Shown: positions 5,222 through 8,144 of the stretch, in pieces | Position numbering within the stretch: the stretch's first letter is position 1 | Layout of the letters: every line of letters begins with the position of its first letter | Source: Nostoc sp. CHAB 5715 | Lineage (GTDB): Bacteria > Cyanobacteriota > Cyanobacteriia > Cyanobacteriales > Nostocaceae | Length of the DNA stretch: 8,144 nucleotides | Assembly: GCF_020829685.1 (NCBI RefSeq) | Contig: NZ_JAIVFR010000253.1 | Coordinates: 1-8,144, forward strand | Direction of reading: 5' to 3' | Program-made: the position numbers and the translations under genes | Notes under the pieces: generated by a model | Database searches by the model: none | Seen by the model: only the letters and a program-made list of their open reading frames with translations | What the model was told of the DNA's origin: nothing

Positions 5222-7354
5222 TTACTCTGCAACTAACTCTTTAAAGCGCTCATCATCGGCAATATCATCAAAATCTAGGTCAGTTACTGCATCTTCTTTA
5301 TACCTGGGATTAAGTTCAATTGCTTGTTGTAAAGTTAACAGAGATCGTTCAACTTGTCTTTGGAGTGCGTAACAGGCTGCTTTGTTGTAATGGGCACTGG
5401 CATACTCTGGGTTAATTTCTAAGGCTTTGTTAAAACTAGCGATCGCTTCATCATCGCGTCCCAATCTTACTAAAGTATAACCGTGTTTATCCCAGATTTT
5501 GGGGGAATTGGGTTGGAATTCCAGGGCTTTTTCAAAAGATGGTATTGCCTCTTCATATTGTTCCAATGCTACTAGGGAAAGACCGCGATTCAACCAAGCA
5601 ACTGCATCATCAGGCTTGATTTGTGTAGCTTTATCAAATGAGTCAAAGGCTTGCTGATGCTGTTGTAAGTTACCAAAAGCAACGCCGCGATCGCACCAAG
5701 CTTGATGATAATCTGGTTGAATCGCAATAGCTCTATTGTATGATGCGATCGCATCTTTGTAGCGTTTCAATCTCCCTAGAGTTAGACCTCGTTTTAACCA
5801 AGCCACAGGTTCATCAGCTTGGATTTTAACCGCTTGGTTGTAAGCTGCGATCGCATCTTCATAGCGCCTTTGAGAAAATAGCTCATCTCCCTGTTTTACA
5901 TACTCATCAGCAGTAAATTCTGGTTGTTGTGGCTGTTCCTGTATTTCTTGCTCAACTTCAGAATTTACAACCTCTGGGATGGATGCAGGTGTCATTTCAA
6001 TGTCAACTTCAGAATTTACCACCTTTAGGATAGATTCAGGTGTAATTTCAGTTAGTTCTTGAAGGATGAGATCCTTTCTTTCTTGGGCATCCAATTGCAA
6101 CTCAGAAAGTTGAGAGACAAACTCCGTTTCTAATCTTTCTAACTTCTCCAAAATGAGAATCTTTTGTTGTTGAGCATTCCATTGTAAATCTGAGAATTGT
6201 GAAGTAAACTCAGAACCAGCTTTTTCTAAATTCTCAATTATTAGCTGTTTGCGTGTTTGAGCATCTACTTGCAATACAGATAGTTGTTCGGCAAATTCTG
6301 ACTGCAATACTGCTAAAGTTTCAACAATCTTATTTTTTTGTTCTTGAGCATCTACTTGTAATTCAGATAATTGAAATTTCAATTCTTTATCTAATATTCC
6401 TAAATTCTCAAGTGTGATATCTTTTTGTTTCTGAGCATCTACCTGTAATTTCGATAATTCTTCCGCAAATTCTGACTGCAATTTTGTTAAGCTTTCAACA
6501 GCTATATCCTGTTGCTTTTGAGCATCAGACTGCCATCCAAAAAGTTGAGATGTGAACTCAGACTTTGATACTTTTAAATCAGCAACGGCTAGTTCTTGCT
6601 GTTGCTGCACACCTAACTTTAAATTAGACAGTTCCTCTGCCATGACAGATGCTAATTTTCTTAGATTATCCAGTGCTATATCTCTTTGTTCTTGAGCATC
6701 AAACTCTAACTTAGATAACCCAGAAGCAAATTCTGACTCTAAAGTTTGTATATTTTGTTGGGATTTTTTCAGTTCAGTTTCTAATCGACTTAATACCTGT
6801 GTTTTAGCTAAATCTAGTTCAGACATAAGGTTAGATAAATATTTTTTTTGTTCGTTTTTAATCTGTTGTTGTAAACTAGCCGTTTCCTCTTCTAATTCAT
6901 AATTTATTTTTTTAGCTTCTTGAATAAGATTTTCAGCCTCTTGTTTAACGGTGGCTAGCTGATTTTGCAATTTTTCCATTCCCTGTAATTGTTGCATCGC
7001 TCTATCAACAATTTCACGGATTACCACCCGTCGCAGGAGCCAAAATAAAGCAATGATTGCGACTGGAAATAGACTTAATATAACTAGCCAGACATTGAGT
7101 AAGATAGTTGTCCGGCTAAAAGCGCTATTAAAATCAGATTGGACTTGCTGTTGAATTCGCTTTTCCGCTCTTAGTCGCGTTAGTTCTTCCCGTTCCTGAT
7201 TCGATAATAGCGGAGCAGGAGTTAGTGCTGGGGAAGTTGATGGTGCAGATTGTCCACTGGCAATTCCAGGGGACAGCAGTAAGGGTAAAAAGACAATAGT
7301 GCTTTTTACAATTAAAGCGAAAACAGCTTGATTTTTGCTCTTCATAACAACCAT
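5222..7354 (-). CDS. Membrane-anchored coiled-coil and TPR protein
   Basis: The protein has 710 residues from ATG at 7354; an in-frame ATG at 7345 (M4, MKSKNQ) gives a more typical signal-sequence start. Residues 4-34 form a signal-peptide-like segment with a possible cleavage after A32-S-G34. A Pro/Ser linker and a short charged helix follow, then a strong membrane span at about 84-107 followed by RR and further basic residues. By the positive-inside rule the remainder faces the cytoplasm. Residues 115-436 are coiled coil, of which 205-436 are eight tandem 29-residue units. An acidic linker (439-480) contains a duplicated VVNSEV segment. Six TPR units cover about 481-684, with a short conserved-looking tail (DLDFDDIADDERFKELVAE). 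TPR domains bind protein partners; the overall plan suggests a membrane-tethered scaffold. The partner is unknown. Four HIP1 sites fall in the TPR part. Confidence 0.92.
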   Translation of the reverse strand: MVVMKSKNQAVFALIVKSTIVFLPLLLSPGIASGQSAPSTSPALTPAPLLSNQEREELTRLRAEKRIQQQVQSDFNSAFSRTTILLNVWLVILSLFPVAIIALFWLLRRVVIREIVDRAMQQLQGMEKLQNQLATVKQEAENLIQEAKKINYELEEETASLQQQIKNEQKKYLSNLMSELDLAKTQVLSRLETELKKSQQNIQTLESEFASGLSKLEFDAQEQRDIALDNLRKLASVMAEELSNLKLGVQQQQELAVADLKVSKSEFTSQLFGWQSDAQKQQDIAVESLTKLQSEFAEELSKLQVDAQKQKDITLENLGILDKELKFQLSELQVDAQEQKNKIVETLAVLQSEFAEQLSVLQVDAQTRKQLIIENLEKAGSEFTSQFSDLQWNAQQQKILILEKLERLETEFVSQLSELQLDAQERKDLILQELTEITPESILKVVNSEVDIEMTPASIPEVVNSEVEQEIQEQPQQPEFTADEYVKQGDELFSQRRYEDAIAAYNQAVKIQADEPVAWLKRGLTLGRLKRYKDAIASYNRAIAIQPDYHQAWCDRGVAFGNLQQHQQAFDSFDKATQIKPDDAVAWLNRGLSLVALEQYEEAIPSFEKALEFQPNSPKIWDKHGYTLVRLGRDDEAIASFNKALEINPEYASAHYNKAACYALQRQVERSLLTLQQAIELNPRYKEDAVTDLDFDDIADDERFKELVAE
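5439..5854. repeat. Cluster of four HIP1 octamers in the TPR region
   Basis: GCGATCGC occurs at 5439-5446, 5687-5694, 5745-5752 and 5847-5854. Three of them encode Ala-Ile-Ala in the same place of TPR units 1, 2 and 5 (DAIAAYN, DAIASYN, EAIASFN); the fourth lies in CDRG of unit 3. HIP1 is the abundant octamer of many cyanobacterial genomes. Confidence 0.9.
6047..6742 (-). repeat. Eight in-frame 87-bp coding repeats (29-residue coiled-coil units)
   Basis: Residues 205-233, 234-262, 263-291, 292-320, 321-349, 350-378, 379-407 and 408-436 align without gaps. The shared pattern is L..EF..QLS.LQ.DAQ.QK.I.LE.L.. with hydrophobic positions preserved and the DAQ core in seven of eight units (unit 7 has NAQ, unit 2 is the most divergent with GVQ). 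The DNA has diverged enough that the duplications are not recent. Confidence 0.9.
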
Positions 7355-7398
7355 CTCAGTCTGTTGGTCAGTTTTTGAAGCGGCGTGCCTCTCTCCAA

Positions 7399-7404
7399 TC
7401 TATA
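7399..7404 (-). promoter_or_regulatory. Candidate extended -10 for the coiled-coil/TPR gene
   Basis: On the minus strand the sequence is TGTTATAGA, an extended -10 (TG-N-TATAGA), about 45 bp upstream of the ATG at 7354. No convincing -35 box accompanies it. Confidence 0.3.
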
Positions 7405-7522
7405 ACAGAATTAAGTAGTGAAATGTTGTAGAGGCAGTGGAAAATGCTGAACAATCCTTAACTAATCTGTTCCCTCGCCCTTACTGTACGTACAACTTCA
7501 GTCGTGGAGCGCAGTCAAGTTT

Positions 7523-7551
7523 TTAACATTTTTTAGAGACACCATTATAAC
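7523..7551 (+). promoter_or_regulatory. Sigma70-type promoter upstream of the 86-residue gene
   Basis: TTAACA (7523-7528) and TATAAC (7546-7551) each match five of six consensus bases, and the spacer is exactly 17 bp. Transcription would start near 7558, leaving a leader of about 220 nt before the ATG at 7779. Confidence 0.55.
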
Positions 7552-7557
7552 ATTACT

Positions 7558-7778
7558 AGGTGAAAACCAAGCCCACAAACAATAATTTATCAACCTCTGG
7601 AAGACAGATTGTAGCAAAATCCGCGCTTTCTGAGAGCATTCATCGAACTAAGTTCGGACTTTGTTTCTACAAATAGCAGTATACAAAGTGTCAGATATGC
7701 GTACTTCGCACTAACATTAGATTATCTAGGGTAAGCAGATTACTTGCCCTACAATTAACTTAACAAAGGCGGTAGAAA
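7558..7778 (+). other. Long untranslated leader with small inverted repeats
   Basis: No open frame of note is present. Three short inverted repeats occur: CGAAC-TAA-GTTCG (7644-7656), ACTTTGT/ACAAAGT (7658-7664, 7683-7689) and TAGGGTAAG/CTTGCCCTA (7727-7735, 7743-7751, one G-T pair). The last hairpin ends 27 bases before the start codon. They could be operators or leader structure; no known riboswitch class was recognised. The rest of the divergent spacer (7355-7522) shows only a 10-bp palindrome TGTACGTACA at 7485-7494. Confidence 0.3.
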
Positions 7779-8039
7779 ATGGGTCGGATAAATCCTTATA
7801 CACTGCAATTGCAGACTACCCGAATGTTTGAGCAAGGGCAATCATTTTTTGCCACAACCAAGGTACAAGAATGGTTGAAAGAGCACAAACACAATCCAGA
7901 AGATTATGACATTCTTTTCCATAAAAAACCCGCGCCTCCTGGTTCCAAAGAAGTGATGGTAGTGGAAATTGAATTACGCCGCAAAGATGGGCAACCTGTA
8001 GATCCTTGGTTGCAGGAACAAGCAAATCTCCATGCCTGA
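7779..8039 (+). CDS. Small hypothetical protein, 86 residues
   Basis: I do not recognise the family. The frame starts with ATG preceded by AAAGGCGG (7765-7772), a plausible ribosome binding site with AAGG about nine bases from the start, the best such site in the window. The product is soluble-looking with no signal or membrane segment. It begins MGRINPYTLQLQTTRMFEQG, has a charged helical middle (QEWLKEHKHNPEDYD) and a beta-like segment EVMVVEIELRRKDGQPV. Composition is balanced and unlike repeat-derived frames. The promoter at 7523-7551 points at it. It ends in TGA at 8037-8039, and a mobile-element copy starts 34 bp later. Called a real gene on start context, length and composition. Confidence 0.75.
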   Translation: MGRINPYTLQLQTTRMFEQGQSFFATTKVQEWLKEHKHNPEDYDILFHKKPAPPGSKEVMVVEIELRRKDGQPVDPWLQEQANLHA

Positions 8040-8073
8040 TTTTAAGAACTAGCAATTTTCAATTTAAATTCAT

Positions 8074-8144
8074 TAGGACTTACGCAAAAAGTACTAAAAA
8101 TCTTAATTTATCGAACCGCCAAGAACGCCAAGAACGCCAAGAAT
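8074..8144. mobile_element. Second copy of the TAGGACTTACGCA element, cut by window end
   Basis: It begins TAGGACTTACGCAAAAA and shares CTTAATTTATCGAACCGCC with the element at 3873, in the same orientation. It then continues with AAGAACGCC short tandem repeats, lacking the 55-bp insert of the first copy. The right terminal repeat lies beyond the window, so its target duplication cannot be read. Confidence 0.75.

Noticed and set aside
7485..7494. TGTACGTACA as an NtcA or LexA operator
   Set aside because: The spacing does not fit GTA-N8-TAC or the cyanobacterial LexA pattern; only a short palindrome can be claimed.
7816..8055. Minus-strand frame opposite the 86-residue gene
   Set aside because: The plus frame has a ribosome binding site and upstream promoter; this frame has neither.

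Overview
The window looks like chromosome from a filamentous, Nostoc/Anabaena-type cyanobacterium. The evidence is ten copies of the HIP1 octamer GCGATCGC (starting at 366, 502, 768, 2763, 4363, 5006, 5439, 5687, 5745 and 5847), heptanucleotide short tandem repeats in the intergenic DNA (TGGGCAT/ATGCCCA and GGGGAGT types), several small palindromic mobile elements, and pentapeptide-repeat and TPR proteins. No phage, plasmid, CRISPR, tRNA or rRNA signal was seen.

Layout. At 1-24 lies the end of a TGGGCAT heptamer array. A TldD-type metalloprotease gene follows (117-1511, +). A 26-bp perfect palindrome (1580-1605) and a 21-bp tandem array of about 8.7 units (1652-1834) separate it from a convergent, uncharacterised 296-residue gene (1838-2728, -). 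Divergent from that gene is a pentapeptide-repeat gene (3008-3538, +) encoding 32 unbroken pentapeptides. Positions 3539-4326 hold no convincing gene. This stretch contains three short inverted-repeat elements in a row; two of them are bounded by target-site duplications that can be read directly (GACAGAAT and TCTTA). Next come a cyanobacterial hypothetical gene with a low-complexity tail (4327-5088, +) and a 133-bp convergent intergenic region made almost entirely of G-rich and ATGCCCA repeats. A 710-residue membrane-anchored coiled-coil/TPR protein follows (5222-7354, -). A 424-bp divergent spacer carries a good sigma70-type promoter (7523-7551). After it are a small 86-residue hypothetical gene (7779-8039, +) and the start of a second copy of the TAGGACTTACGCA element (8074 to the window end).

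The genes do not form an operon: orientations alternate and every pair is separated by repeats or promoters, so no shared pathway can be argued from context. The striking part of the window is its repeats at several scales: heptamers, the 21-bp array, small mobile elements nested in one another, an in-frame 87-bp coding repeat that makes a 29-residue coiled-coil unit, and HIP1 sites at equivalent positions of TPR units. The best leads are four. (1) The two mobile elements have readable target duplications, and one contains a nested 55-bp insert absent from the other copy. (2) A stop codon is created inside a heptamer repeat. (3) The coiled coil has eight 29-residue repeats. (4) The 21-bp array varies only synonymously in one minus-strand frame.
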